Both the position numbers and the translations under genes were made by a program. Shown here piece by piece: positions 42,512-52,029 of a stretch of DNA of 64,000 nucleotides. The stretch spans positions 620,001 to 684,000 of the forward strand of contig NZ_CP044532.1 in the NCBI RefSeq assembly GCF_026427775.1. The letters run 5' to 3'. The stretch is from Arthrobacter sp. CDRTa11. GTDB lineage: Bacteria > Actinomycetota > Actinomycetes > Actinomycetales > Micrococcaceae. Positions within the stretch are counted from its first letter, which is position 1; every line of letters starts with the position of its first letter. The notes under the pieces are model-generated. The model worked only from the letters and a program-made list of their open reading frames with translations, ran no database searches and had not been told where the DNA came from.

Positions 42512-42552
42512 GCGGACCCGTGCTGCCGCTCAACGCAGCAGCGCGGGTCCGC
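42512..42552 (+). terminator. Intercistronic hairpin after the binding-protein gene
   Basis: GCGGACCCG (42512-42520) pairs with CGGGTCCGC (42544-42552), and TGCTGC (42521-42526) with GCAGCA (42535-42540) inside it. There is no T tract, so it is more likely a partial terminator or an RNA-stabilising stem within the operon. Confidence 0.7.
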
Positions 42553-42590
42553 CATCCAAACTTTCCGCAATTCCCGAATGGAGGGAAACC

Positions 42591-43568
42591 GTGCGCTTTA
42601 TCCTGCGCCGCCTGGGTTTCTACCTGATTGCCTTCTGGGTGTCCATCACTTTGAATTTTCTGCTCCCGCGCTTTATGCCCGGAGATCCCGTGTCCCGCAT
42701 GTTTGCCCGCACCCAGGACCGGATGCAGCCCGAACAGATCGAGGCGCTCCGCAAGCTCCTCGGCGTGGACGACCGGCCCCTGTGGGAGCAGTACATCGGT
42801 TACCTGCACAACATGCTCACCGGGCAGATGGGTGTCTCCATCTCCCGCTTCCCCACCCCGGTGACAGAGGTCATTGCCTCCCAAGTGGGCTGGACGCTCC
42901 TGCTGGGCGGGACCGCACTGGTGATTGCCGCCGTCGTGGGCAACCTGCTGGGAATCCTGGCGGCGTGGCGGCGTGGAGGCGCCATCGACTCCGCCCTCCC
43001 GCCGATCCTGATTTTCATCGGATCCTTCCCCTACTTCTGGCTCGCCATGGGCGCCCTGTACCTGTTCGGCGTCACCCTGGGCTGGTTCCCCATCCGGCAC
43101 GCCTTCAGCGACACGATTGAGCCCAGCTTCAGCTGGGAGTTTATGTCCGACGTCGGCATGCACCTGGTGCTGCCGGCCCTCACCATCGTGCTGGTCTCGG
43201 TGGGCGGCTGGATGCTGGGCATGCGGAACACCATGATCGCCACCAACGCCGAGGACTACATCACCATGGCAGAGGCAAAAGGGCTGCGGCCGGGGCGGAT
43301 CATGTTCCGCTACGCCGCCCGCAACGCCATGCTGCCGTCGGTCACGAGCTTCGGCATGAGCCTGGGCTTTGTGGTGGGCGGCGCGCTCCTGACAGAGGTG
43401 GTGTTTGCCTACCCAGGAGTGGGCTACCAGCTCCTGAACGCCGTGCAGGGCCTGGACTATCCGCTCATGCAGGGCCTGTTCCTGACCATCACGGCCGCCG
43501 TGCTGCTGGCCAACTTCCTGGTGGACATCCTCTACGTCCGCCTCGACCCGCGCGTGCGCAGCAACTAG
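42591..43568 (+). CDS. ABC transporter permease, DppB type
   Basis: A 325-residue permease with six membrane segments. It starts MRFILRRLGFYLIAFWVSITLNFLLPRFMPGDPVSRM, as DppB proteins do, and has the permease loop ITMAEAKGLRPGRIMFRYAARNAMLPSVTSFG (EAxxxG-type contact with the ATPase). The GTG start at 42591 has GGAGGG six to seven bases before it. It forms the membrane channel with the DppC-type protein encoded next. Confidence 0.94.
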   Translation: MRFILRRLGFYLIAFWVSITLNFLLPRFMPGDPVSRMFARTQDRMQPEQIEALRKLLGVDDRPLWEQYIGYLHNMLTGQMGVSISRFPTPVTEVIASQVGWTLLLGGTALVIAAVVGNLLGILAAWRRGGAIDSALPPILIFIGSFPYFWLAMGALYLFGVTLGWFPIRHAFSDTIEPSFSWEFMSDVGMHLVLPALTIVLVSVGGWMLGMRNTMIATNAEDYITMAEAKGLRPGRIMFRYAARNAMLPSVTSFGMSLGFVVGGALLTEVVFAYPGVGYQLLNAVQGLDYPLMQGLFLTITAAVLLANFLVDILYVRLDPRVRSN

Positions 43569-43580
43569 GAAGGACGGACC

Positions 43581-44624
43581 ATGACAAGCTCCATCGCAAC
43601 CACAGCCTCCACCATTTCGGCAGAGACCCTCGCCGGCTCCCGTCCCGGCAAATCGTCAGGACAGACGTCCGACGGCGGCGCCGGACTTCCGCCCCAAGGC
43701 TCAGTCCGGCAGCCCAACAGGACACTCCTGCACGGGCTGCTGACCAACAAGAAGGCCATGGCCGGCACCGCCATCCTGCTCATCTTCATCGCCCTGGCGC
43801 TGCTCGCCCCCGTGCTGTATCCGGACAACCCCTCCAAGATCACGGGCATGGCATCCCAGGAACCCGACGCTGAATTCTGGCTGGGCACCACAGCCAAGGG
43901 CCAGGACGTCCTGGCGCTGACCATCCACGGGGCGCGCAGCTCACTGCTGGTGGGCCTGACCGTGGGTTTTGCCTCCACGTTCATCGGCATCCTGGTGGGG
44001 CTGGCCTCCGCGTACTTTGGCAAGTTCATCGACGAGGCCCTGTCCCTGACCACCAACGTGTTCCTGCTCCTGCCGGGACTGCCGCTGCTGGTGATCCTGG
44101 CAGCTTTCCTGCCGCCGGGCCTTGGCACCGTGATCCTGGTCCTGGTGGTCACCGGCTGGGCGGGTTCGGCCCGGGTGCTGCGCTCGCAGGCCCTGTCCAT
44201 CCGCTCCAAGGACTTTGTTGCCGCCGCCGTGGTGACCGGTGAACGGCCGCTGCGCATCATGTTCCGGGAGATCCTGCCCAACATGGCCTCCATCGTGATG
44301 GGCACGCTCCTGGCCTGCATCATCTACGGAATCGGCGCCCAGGCCGGCCTGGAGTTCCTTGGCCTGGGGGACGTCAGCACGGTCTCCTGGGGCAACAACC
44401 TCTACTGGGCAGGCAATGAAGGCGCCCTGCTGACAGGCAGCTGGTGGGTGTTCATCCCGTCCGGCCTGTGCATTGCCCTGGTCGCCTTCTCGCTGTCGCT
44501 TATCAATTACGCGGTGGATGAGGTCACCAACCCTCGACTGAGGAAAATCAGACTGCGGAAGATCCGGAAGACCAAGCCGGCAGCCACCAAGTCCGCTACC
44601 TCCGGAAAGCGAGCAGCAGCATGA
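43581..44624 (+). CDS. ABC transporter permease, DppC type
   Basis: A 347-residue permease. After a 50-residue cytoplasmic N terminus (Ser/Thr/Gly-rich) come six segments. It carries DAEFWLGTTAKGQDVLALTIHGARSSLLVGL and the coupling loop RVLRSQALSIRSKDFVAAAVVTGERPLRIMFREILPNM, both typical of DppC/OppC. A basic C terminus (RKIRLRKIRKTKPAATKSATS) is unusually long. Its stop overlaps the next ATG by four bases. Confidence 0.94.
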   Translation: MTSSIATTASTISAETLAGSRPGKSSGQTSDGGAGLPPQGSVRQPNRTLLHGLLTNKKAMAGTAILLIFIALALLAPVLYPDNPSKITGMASQEPDAEFWLGTTAKGQDVLALTIHGARSSLLVGLTVGFASTFIGILVGLASAYFGKFIDEALSLTTNVFLLLPGLPLLVILAAFLPPGLGTVILVLVVTGWAGSARVLRSQALSIRSKDFVAAAVVTGERPLRIMFREILPNMASIVMGTLLACIIYGIGAQAGLEFLGLGDVSTVSWGNNLYWAGNEGALLTGSWWVFIPSGLCIALVAFSLSLINYAVDEVTNPRLRKIRLRKIRKTKPAATKSATSGKRAAA

Positions 44625-45556
44625 CCGTTTCCCAAACTTCCTTCGGTTCCCACGAACCGGTGCTGGAGATCAAGGACCTCACCGTGAAGTACCGCGGTGA
44701 CACCCGGTCCACCATTGCCGTCGACCGCGTTTCCTTCAGCATCGGCGTGGGCGAAATTTTCGGCCTGGCTGGCGAGTCCGGCTGCGGCAAGTCCACCATT
44801 GCCAACGCCATCATGCGGTTGCTGCGCGACCCCGCGGAGATCTCCGGCGGCAGCATCCGCTTCGGCGGCAAGGATGTCCTGTCCATGGGCAGCGAGGAGC
44901 TGCGGCGCTTCCGCTGGCAGGACGTGGCCATGGTGTTCCAGTCGGCCATGAACTCGCTGAACCCGGTGATGACCATCGGGGACCAGATCGTGGATATCTA
45001 CACCACGCATGCTGGCTATTCCCGGAAGGAGTCTTTGCGGCGGGCCGCGGAACTGCTTGAGCTGGTCCGGATCGACCCTGCCCGGCTGAAGTCGTATCCG
45101 CACCAGCTGTCCGGCGGGATGCGCCAGCGTGCGGTGATCGCCATGGCCGTGGCATTGAAGCCCTCGCTGCTGATCCTGGATGAACCAACCACCGCCCTGG
45201 ACGTGGTGGTGCAGCAGGAGATTATGGCCCAGATCAAGGAACTGCAGCACGAACTGGGCTTTTCGGTCCTCTTCATCACCCACGACATGTCCCTCATGGT
45301 GGAGCTTTCGCACCGGATGGCCGTGATGTACGGCGGCCGGATTGTGGAGACTGCGCGGGCCAAGCACATCCACACGGCTCCGCTGCACCCGTATACGCAG
45401 GCCCTGATGGGGGCCTTCCCGCCGCTCACCGGCCCCCGGGTCCCGCTGACAGGCCTGGCGGACGGCGTGAAGTTCAGCGACATTGCGGACCTCCAAGAGG
45501 TCACGCCCGGGCACTTCGTATCTCCTCTTCCCGTTCTGCAAGGAGCGCAGCCATGA
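44621..45556 (+). CDS. ABC transporter ATP-binding protein, DppD type
   Basis: A 311-residue ATPase. Walker A is GESGCGKSTIANAI, the Q loop lies in MVFQSAMNSLNPVM, the signature is LSGGMRQRAVIAMA, Walker B is LLILDEPTTALD, and the H-loop His is in LFITHDMSL. A C-terminal OppD-type extension (HPYTQALMGAFPPLTGPRVPLTG) is shorter than usual and lacks the four-Cys iron-sulfur motif of many OppD proteins. It energises the DppBC-type channel as half of a heterodimer with the next protein. Confidence 0.94.
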   Translation: MTVSQTSFGSHEPVLEIKDLTVKYRGDTRSTIAVDRVSFSIGVGEIFGLAGESGCGKSTIANAIMRLLRDPAEISGGSIRFGGKDVLSMGSEELRRFRWQDVAMVFQSAMNSLNPVMTIGDQIVDIYTTHAGYSRKESLRRAAELLELVRIDPARLKSYPHQLSGGMRQRAVIAMAVALKPSLLILDEPTTALDVVVQQEIMAQIKELQHELGFSVLFITHDMSLMVELSHRMAVMYGGRIVETARAKHIHTAPLHPYTQALMGAFPPLTGPRVPLTGLADGVKFSDIADLQEVTPGHFVSPLPVLQGAQP

Positions 45557-46632
45557 GCACCAACACCCCTGCCCAGCAGGTTCCAGCCCTGGAGGTGCGC
45601 GGCCTGGTCAAGGACTTCCACAGCGGCGGACTGTTCTCCCGGGCATCCGTGCGGGCCCTGGGCGGTGTGGACCTGGCCATCGGCAAGGGCGAGATCGTGG
45701 CGCTTGTTGGCGAGTCCGGCTCAGGCAAGAGCACCCTGGCCCGCTGCGTGGCCCGGCTTGAAAAGCCCACGGCCGGCCAGATCCTGGTCAACGGCGTCAA
45801 CGTCCTGAAGCGGGACCGCTTCCAGGCCTCCAGGGAATACCGGTCGCAGCTGCAGATGGTGTTCCAGGACCCGTTCGGTTCACTGAACCCGGTCCACCGT
45901 ATCGAGCACTTCCTCACCCGGTCACTGACCCTCCACGGCAAGGCAGGGACCCCGGACCAGCTGCGGACGCGCCTGGATCAGCTCATGGCCACGGTGGGCC
46001 TGACGCCGGACATGCTCAACTCCTACCCGCATGAGCTTTCCGGCGGGCAGCGGCAGCGGGTAGCCATCGCCAGGGCGCTCGCCGTGGAGCCGGACGTGAT
46101 CCTGGCTGACGAACCGACGTCCATGCTCGATGTCTCCGTCCGGATCGGAATCCTCAACCTGATGCGCCAACTGCGGGACAGCCAGGGGATCTCCATGCTC
46201 TACATCACCCATGACCTGGCGTCTGCCCGCTATTTGGCGGACCGCATCGCCGTGATGTTCGCAGGTGAAATTGTGGAGGAAGGCGAATCGCTTGATCTGC
46301 TGGCCAACCCGGCCCACCCCTACACCCGGCTCCTGGTCTCTGCCGTGCCGGATCCGTCACGCACCGGCTCCTACGATCCCGCCGAACGGGCAGCACTGCG
46401 GGCTGCGGTGATGGAATCGGCGTCGTGCGCTTTCGACGGCGATCCGCAGCAGCGCTGCTCCGCCACCGGACCGGTGCGGCATGCCGTGGGTGATGCGGCC
46501 AACCGGCACTGGGTGCGCTGCCACCTGTACCGGCCGCCGGCCGCCGCGGCCGGCCACGCACTTTCCTCCGATGCCTTAGCTGCCCTCGCGGCGGCAGACG
46601 GCTCCCTCACAGAATCCAAGGCATCCGCATGA
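45553..46632 (+). CDS. ABC transporter ATP-binding protein, DppF type
   Basis: A 359-residue ATPase. Walker A is GESGSGKSTLARCV, the signature LSGGQRQRVAIARAL, Walker B VILADEPTSMLD, and the switch His is in LYITHDLASARY. The oligopeptide-type C-terminal tail includes CAFDGDPQQRCSATGPVRHAVGDAANRHWVRCHLY, which keeps Cys residues at about the positions of the OppF/DppF extension. It overlaps both neighbours by four bases, so importer and fructosidase are made from one coupled message. Confidence 0.94.
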   Translation: MSTNTPAQQVPALEVRGLVKDFHSGGLFSRASVRALGGVDLAIGKGEIVALVGESGSGKSTLARCVARLEKPTAGQILVNGVNVLKRDRFQASREYRSQLQMVFQDPFGSLNPVHRIEHFLTRSLTLHGKAGTPDQLRTRLDQLMATVGLTPDMLNSYPHELSGGQRQRVAIARALAVEPDVILADEPTSMLDVSVRIGILNLMRQLRDSQGISMLYITHDLASARYLADRIAVMFAGEIVEEGESLDLLANPAHPYTRLLVSAVPDPSRTGSYDPAERAALRAAVMESASCAFDGDPQQRCSATGPVRHAVGDAANRHWVRCHLYRPPAAAAGHALSSDALAALAAADGSLTESKASA

Positions 46633-48182
46633 CTGAACTGACCCATCCCCTGGCCACCGTCCCCCGGGACGAGCTGGTGGCCCGGGCCGAAGCGGACCCG
46701 CACCGGCCGCGTTTCCACTTCGTCTCTCCCGGCGGGTGGCTGAATGACCCCAACGGTGTGGGTCAGTGGAATGGCACCTATCACCTCTTCTACCAGTACA
46801 ACCCGGAGGGAGCCTTTCACCACCGCATCCTGTGGGGCCACGCCACCAGCGAGGACCTCGTGAACTGGACGGACCAGCCTGTTGCGTTGGAACCCACTGC
46901 GGGGCCGGATGCGGACGGCTGCTGGTCGGGAGTGCTGGTGAACGACGACGGGACGCCCACCCTGGTCTACTCCGGCCGGCAGGGTGAGCGTGAGCTTCCC
47001 TGCGTGGCAACAGGTTCCCCGGACCTCCTGACCTGGACCAAGTTTGATGCAAACCCCGTCATCCCGGGACCGCCCGCGGGTGTGGACATCACGGCCTACC
47101 GCGACCATTGCGTTTGGCGCGAAGGATCCCGCTGGCGGCAGCTGGTGGGCTCGGGCATCCGGGGGAGGGGCGGCACCGCCTTCCTCTACGAGTCCGAGGA
47201 CCTGCGGTCCTGGACGTATGTGGGGCCGCTCTTCATTGGTGACGCCTCCGCGGGGGATCCGGCAGGCACCAGCTGGGAAGGCACCATGTGGGAGTGCGTG
47301 GATCTCTTTCGAGCCGGCACCGGGACACTGGGCGACGGGGCCGACGGCGGCGACGCGCAAGTGGACGCCCTGGTGTTCTCCGCCTGGGACGACGGCGCCA
47401 CCCGCCATCCGCTGTACTGGACCGGCCGCTACAGTGGGGATTCGTTCACACCACGCCAATTGCACAGACTGGACTACGGCGGCCGTTACTTCTACGCGCC
47501 CCAGTCGTTCGCTGACGAATCCGGCAGGCGGGTGATGTTCGGCTGGCTCCAGGAGGGCCGCACGGACGCGGCGATGGTGGAGGCAGGCTGGTCCGGCGTG
47601 ATGAGCCTGCCGCGCATTGCCACCCTGGACCCTGCGGGGGAGCTGGTATTTGCCCCGGTACCTGAAATCGAATCCCTGCGCTACGGCCACGTCCGGCTGG
47701 GCCCGGAAGCTCTCAGCGGCTTCAAGGTGCTGGACGGCGTCGACGGAAACCAGCTGGATCTTGAACTGGATCTGGACCTCGAACCTGGAAGTGTCTTCAG
47801 GCTCGGCATTCTCGGCACGCCCTCGGGAACCGGAGACATGGCTGAGGAAACCGTCATCGAGGTGGGCTGCCAGGCAGCTAACGGTACCGAAGGGTCATAT
47901 CTGCGGCTGGACCGCACGCGCAGCAGCCTGGACACATCCGTGGATGTTGAGGAACTGTCCGGCCCGGTTGCCCTCCCGGACGGCAGGCTGCGGCTTCGCG
48001 TCATCGTGGACCACTCTGCGCTGGAGGTTTTTGCCAACGGTAAACCCCTGACCGCGCGGGCCTACCCCACCCTCGGCGGCGGCAGCGTGCGCCTGTCCGC
48101 TGTCGGACCGGTCCGGCTGCGGCAACTCGACGCCTGGCGGATGGAAGACGTTTTCGACGGGCCACGCCCGCTCTTTCCCTGA
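46629..48182 (+). CDS. Cytoplasmic GH32 beta-fructosidase
   Basis: A 517-residue GH32 enzyme without a signal peptide. The nucleophile is Asp40 in GGWLNDPNG, the transition-state Asp159 lies in AYRDHCVW (usually RDP) and the acid/base Glu222 in MWECVDLF (usually ECP). The WSGVLVNDDG and five-bladed propeller segments and the C-terminal beta-sandwich (VIVDHSALEVFANG) are also present. It hydrolyses sucrose or fructo-oligosaccharides from the non-reducing end. Its start overlaps the DppF-type ATPase gene by four bases, so it works on what that transporter brings in. The RDH and ECV variants keep the catalytic Asp and Glu. Confidence 0.93.
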   Translation: MTELTHPLATVPRDELVARAEADPHRPRFHFVSPGGWLNDPNGVGQWNGTYHLFYQYNPEGAFHHRILWGHATSEDLVNWTDQPVALEPTAGPDADGCWSGVLVNDDGTPTLVYSGRQGERELPCVATGSPDLLTWTKFDANPVIPGPPAGVDITAYRDHCVWREGSRWRQLVGSGIRGRGGTAFLYESEDLRSWTYVGPLFIGDASAGDPAGTSWEGTMWECVDLFRAGTGTLGDGADGGDAQVDALVFSAWDDGATRHPLYWTGRYSGDSFTPRQLHRLDYGGRYFYAPQSFADESGRRVMFGWLQEGRTDAAMVEAGWSGVMSLPRIATLDPAGELVFAPVPEIESLRYGHVRLGPEALSGFKVLDGVDGNQLDLELDLDLEPGSVFRLGILGTPSGTGDMAEETVIEVGCQAANGTEGSYLRLDRTRSSLDTSVDVEELSGPVALPDGRLRLRVIVDHSALEVFANGKPLTARAYPTLGGGSVRLSAVGPVRLRQLDAWRMEDVFDGPRPLFP

Positions 48183-48203
48183 AATCTCCGCGGATACTCC
48201 CTG

Positions 48204-48248
48204 CCTGCCGCTCATACCTTCTTCGTGGTGAAGCGCATGAGCGGCAGG
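48204..48248 (+). terminator. Hairpin between the two GH32 genes
   Basis: A 12-bp perfect stem (CCTGCCGCTCAT at 48204-48215 with its complement at 48237-48248) encloses a 21-base loop. No T tract follows. It may reduce read-through from the importer operon into the levanase gene or stabilise RNA ends. Confidence 0.65.
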
Positions 48249-48297
48249 GAGGGATGCACACCGCTGCCCACATTTCCCAGGATCAAAGGTGATCTGA

Positions 48298-51200
48298 ATG
48301 CCGAAAAGACTTGTCGCAGGAATCGCCGCAGCCGCCCTTGGGCTCGGCACGCTGACCGCGGGGGCCGTCCTGGCTCCGGCAATCCTCGCCGGACCTGCGC
48401 AGGCTTCCGGCCAGGCGCCCGTCACGGTGAACAGCACTACCAGTCCCGTTCCCGATGCCGTTGCCCTGCCGGACAGCGGCACCTGGACCCGGACCGCGGA
48501 CGCCGGGTACACCGCCGTGGTCCCGGCCGGACAGAACGGCACGGCCATCAGCGAACAACGGATCAGCGGCACTGCCCGGTACACCGCCGGAGTGTCCGTT
48601 GACCCCGGGACTCCCTACGGCGTGGGGACGCTGCTTTTCAGGGCCGCGGCAGACGGCAGCGACGGCTATGCGGTGGCCATCGATCCCAACCTTGACCGGG
48701 TCAGGCTGTTCGACCTCGCCACCGGGCAAGACGTGGTTCCGTCAGCAGCCGTGCCGCTGGACACCGGCCGCACCTACTCCGTGGACGTTCATGTGGACGG
48801 CCCGCGCATCTATGTTGCGGTGGACGGCGTTGAACGCCTGGATGTCCTGGACCAGCGGTATCAAAGCGGGCATCTGGGCCTGCTTGCCTACAACGGCAAG
48901 GTCCAGTTCGGGCAGCCCTCAGCCCGCTCCGTGGAGGCGAACGTCACCGGCTGGACCACTTCCGGCCCCGGCTGGCAGGCGACCGCCACCGGCTTGCGTG
49001 GCTCGGCCGGGTCCGGCGCCAACCTCCGGACCATTGCCACCGGCCAGACCGCGCAGGTCACGGATTTCACCGCGGACATCCAGATCCGTTCCGCGCATGC
49101 CGTTGGAGCGGTCCTCTTCCGCAGCAACAGCACCGGCAGCACAGGTTACGCTGCGGAAGTGGACCCGAACGCCGGGCGGCTGCGGCTCTACCGGATCGGC
49201 GACAACGCGACTTTGGGCACCTACAACACACCCATTACGGTCAACAACGTTTATCGGCTCCGGGTGACGGCCGACGGCGGCAAGCTTGCCGTCCACTGGC
49301 AGACCGACTTCCTTGATCCGAACGGCTACGCCCCGGTCATCACAGCCCAGGACGCCTCCCATGGTTCCGGCCACGTCGGACTTCTGTCCTTCAATGGGGA
49401 ATCGGTCTTCCAGGGGATGACGCTCAAGGGCCTGGAGAGTTCGCTCCAAGGCTGGCGTACTGCCGCCGGCAGTTGGGAACCTGACGCCAGGGGCATGCGC
49501 GGCGCGGTGGACGGCTTGCCGGCGGGCGGGGAAGCCGCGCGCTTCATTCCGGCGGTGGCCTCCGACGTCGTGGTGTCCCTTGACCTGGACGTTGCGTCCC
49601 CGGCCACGGCCGCCGTGGTGGTCCGCGGCAATGCTGACGGCAGCGGCGGCACTGAATTGAGGATCGACCCCGGCGCCGGGACGGTTGTCCTGAAGGACCG
49701 GGCCAGCGGAACTGTCCTTGCATCCGGCGCAATGCCGCCGCACAGCTTTGCCGCCGGCCAGCTGAACCGGGTCCAGCTCACCGTTCAAGGGACACAGGCC
49801 ACTGCCCTGGTCAACGGCATTCAGGCGCTCAGCGGGACGGCCGGGACTGCCGCAGGAAAGGGCTTCGGGCTGCTCGTCGGCGGCGGCGGAGCCTACTTCC
49901 AGAATGTCCGGGCGGACGATGTGGCGGCGTACATGAACGGCCTGTACCAGCCCGGCTTCCACTACAGCCAGAACTCCGGCAACAGCTCAGACCCCAACGG
50001 TCTGGTGTATTTCGACGGCGAATACCATTTGTTCCACCAGGACCGCGGCCGCTGGGCCCACGCCGTGAGTACCGACCTGCTGCACTGGAAGCAGTTGCCC
50101 ATCGCCCTGCCGCACCTGGCGGCCGGCGAATCATGGTCCGGGTCCGCGGTGGTGGACGCCACGGATTCCACCGGACTCTTCGGCGGCGGGCAGGGCCTGG
50201 TGGCGTTCTACACGAGCTTTAATCACGATGCACCCAACGGAAACCAGTCGGTGCGCGCCGCCTACAGTGCGGACCATGGCCGCACGTGGCAGGTGGCGCA
50301 GGCCCCACCCGTGGTGCAAAATCCCGGAGGGCCCGACGGCGGCTGGGACTTCCGGGATCCGAAGGTCACCTGGGACAGCGCCACCGGTCAGTGGATCATG
50401 GTGGTGGCCGCCGGGGACCACCTGCGGTTCTACACCTCCACAGACCTGCTGCACTGGACCTTCGCCAGCACCTTCGGATACGGCAACTGGGTGCGCGGCG
50501 GAGTGCTGGAATGTCCGGACTTTTTTGAACTACCCGTCGAAGGCCAGCCCGGGGTGAAGCGCTGGGTGCTCTGGTGGAGCACCGGAGCAGTGCGGTCAAC
50601 GAACGGCTCGGCCGCCCAATATGTCACCGGCACCTGGAACGGAACCGCCTTCACACCGGATACCGGTCCTGACCAGGTGCTGCAGGCGGATGCCGGCCGG
50701 GACTACTACGCCGCCATGAGCTTCTTCGGCGCTCCGGACGGCCGGCGCATCATGCTCGGATGGATGAGCAACTGGGACTATGCCTTCAGCCCGCCCACGG
50801 GCCGCTGGAACGGCCAGCTGAGCGTTCCGCGTGAGATCAGCCTGAAAGACGTTCCGGGCGCCGGGCTCAGGCTGGCCCAGGAACCCGTTCCGGAGCTCAA
50901 CGGCCTGCGGAGCTCCTTATGGCAGGCCTCGGATGTCCTGGTGACGCCCACGTCGGCCAATCCCCTGGCTGGAGCCTCCGGACGGTCTTTGGAACTGGAG
51001 GCCGAGGTGGCCGTTCCCTCATCCGGGGGCGCGTCGGCCTTTTCCTTCGGACTCCGGAAGGGGACTGTGGACGGCGTGGTCCAGGAAACCCTGCTCCGCT
51101 ATGACACCGGCGCGGGAACGCTCACCCTGGACCGGGGCCGGTCCGGCCGGGAGGATTTCACCAGGTACTTTGCCGCTGATCCGGCGGACAACGCCGGCAC

Positions 51201-52029
51201 ACGGTGGAGTTCCTCCACGGTTGCGGTGGCAGGCGGCGGCACGGAACGCCGGGTCAGGGTGCGGGTGCTGGTGGACTCCTCATCCGTGGAAGTCTTTGGC
51301 GGGGACGGAACGGCGGCCCTAACGTCGCTCATCTTCCCCGGCCCGGACTCCACCGGATTGTCCCTGAACGCCGACGGCGGGAACGTCAGGCTGGTTTCCG
51401 CCACGGTCCATCAGCTGGCCGACACCTCCAGGCTGACCAGCGCGCCGCCGTCGGCCGTTCTGCCGCCGGCAACCGGCGCAGCACGGCATAACCTGGGCGC
51501 CTATACAGTGGTGCCTGGCGGCCGGTGGGAAAGCACAGGAGCGGGGCTGGTGGGAACATTCGACAAAGACTCAACGGCGCTGAGTGCGGGAACATACGCC
51601 AATGTGAAGGTGGAGGCGACGGTGCGCTTCGGCGGGGAAGCCTATGCCGGGGCCATGCTCAACGGTGATCTGGCGCCCGAGCGCGGGGATGGCGGCGCCG
51701 GCTCCGTGCTGCTTCGGGCGTCGGCTGACGGATCTACCGCCTACTACGTCAATCTGGATCCAAACCTGCGGCTGGTGCGGATTTTCAAGCTTGAGAACGG
51801 CTCCTTCAATCCCGCCACCAGCATCTTGGCCAGCGTCCCGGTGCTGCTCACGCATGGCCTGAGCTACCGGCTGGAGGTCCAGGCCGACGGCGGCAGGCTG
51901 ACGGTGAATCTGGACGGCGCCCGGCTGATCGATGTGGTGGATAACAGCCTGGCGTCGGGCCGGGTGGGACTGAATGTCTTCGACGGACGGGCGGGGTACC
52001 AGGACGTGCGGGTCACTGCGCTGTCCTGA
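48298..52029 (+). CDS. Secreted multidomain GH32 levanase/fructanase
   Basis: A 1243-residue secreted enzyme. After a signal peptide (LVAGIAAAALGLGTLTAGAVL, cut near AQA) come three related beta-sandwich modules (about residues 60-215, 216-384 and 385-545), then the GH32 catalytic propeller with Asp565 (NSSDPNGLVYFDG), Asp687 (FRDPK) and Glu738 (LECPDFF), the GH32 beta-sandwich, and a fourth module (about 1075-1243). The modules share a pattern such as LLFRAAADGSDGYAVAIDPN and resemble CBM66/concanavalin-like domains that bind levan. The usual WMND is SSD here. No LPXTG anchor is visible. It would degrade levan outside the cell; exo-levanase, levan fructotransferase and inulinase remain alternatives. 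Confidence 0.9.
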   Translation: MPKRLVAGIAAAALGLGTLTAGAVLAPAILAGPAQASGQAPVTVNSTTSPVPDAVALPDSGTWTRTADAGYTAVVPAGQNGTAISEQRISGTARYTAGVSVDPGTPYGVGTLLFRAAADGSDGYAVAIDPNLDRVRLFDLATGQDVVPSAAVPLDTGRTYSVDVHVDGPRIYVAVDGVERLDVLDQRYQSGHLGLLAYNGKVQFGQPSARSVEANVTGWTTSGPGWQATATGLRGSAGSGANLRTIATGQTAQVTDFTADIQIRSAHAVGAVLFRSNSTGSTGYAAEVDPNAGRLRLYRIGDNATLGTYNTPITVNNVYRLRVTADGGKLAVHWQTDFLDPNGYAPVITAQDASHGSGHVGLLSFNGESVFQGMTLKGLESSLQGWRTAAGSWEPDARGMRGAVDGLPAGGEAARFIPAVASDVVVSLDLDVASPATAAVVVRGNADGSGGTELRIDPGAGTVVLKDRASGTVLASGAMPPHSFAAGQLNRVQLTVQGTQATALVNGIQALSGTAGTAAGKGFGLLVGGGGAYFQNVRADDVAAYMNGLYQPGFHYSQNSGNSSDPNGLVYFDGEYHLFHQDRGRWAHAVSTDLLHWKQLPIALPHLAAGESWSGSAVVDATDSTGLFGGGQGLVAFYTSFNHDAPNGNQSVRAAYSADHGRTWQVAQAPPVVQNPGGPDGGWDFRDPKVTWDSATGQWIMVVAAGDHLRFYTSTDLLHWTFASTFGYGNWVRGGVLECPDFFELPVEGQPGVKRWVLWWSTGAVRSTNGSAAQYVTGTWNGTAFTPDTGPDQVLQADAGRDYYAAMSFFGAPDGRRIMLGWMSNWDYAFSPPTGRWNGQLSVPREISLKDVPGAGLRLAQEPVPELNGLRSSLWQASDVLVTPTSANPLAGASGRSLELEAEVAVPSSGGASAFSFGLRKGTVDGVVQETLLRYDTGAGTLTLDRGRSGREDFTRYFAADPADNAGTRWSSSTVAVAGGGTERRVRVRVLVDSSSVEVFGGDGTAALTSLIFPGPDSTGLSLNADGGNVRLVSATVHQLADTSRLTSAPPSAVLPPATGAARHNLGAYTVVPGGRWESTGAGLVGTFDKDSTALSAGTYANVKVEATVRFGGEAYAGAMLNGDLAPERGDGGAGSVLLRASADGSTAYYVNLDPNLRLVRIFKLENGSFNPATSILASVPVLLTHGLSYRLEVQADGGRLTVNLDGARLIDVVDNSLASGRVGLNVFDGRAGYQDVRVTALS

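Noticed and set aside
46629..48182. Possible catalytic loss in the cytoplasmic GH32 because RDP and ECP motifs read RDH and ECV
   Set aside because: The catalytic Asp159 and Glu222 themselves are intact and the nucleophile motif WLNDPNG is standard.
39617..48182. A true oligopeptide importer
   Set aside because: The LacI regulator, the absence of peptidase genes and the coupled GH32 make a fructo-oligosaccharide substrate more likely, although the proteins alone do not exclude peptides.
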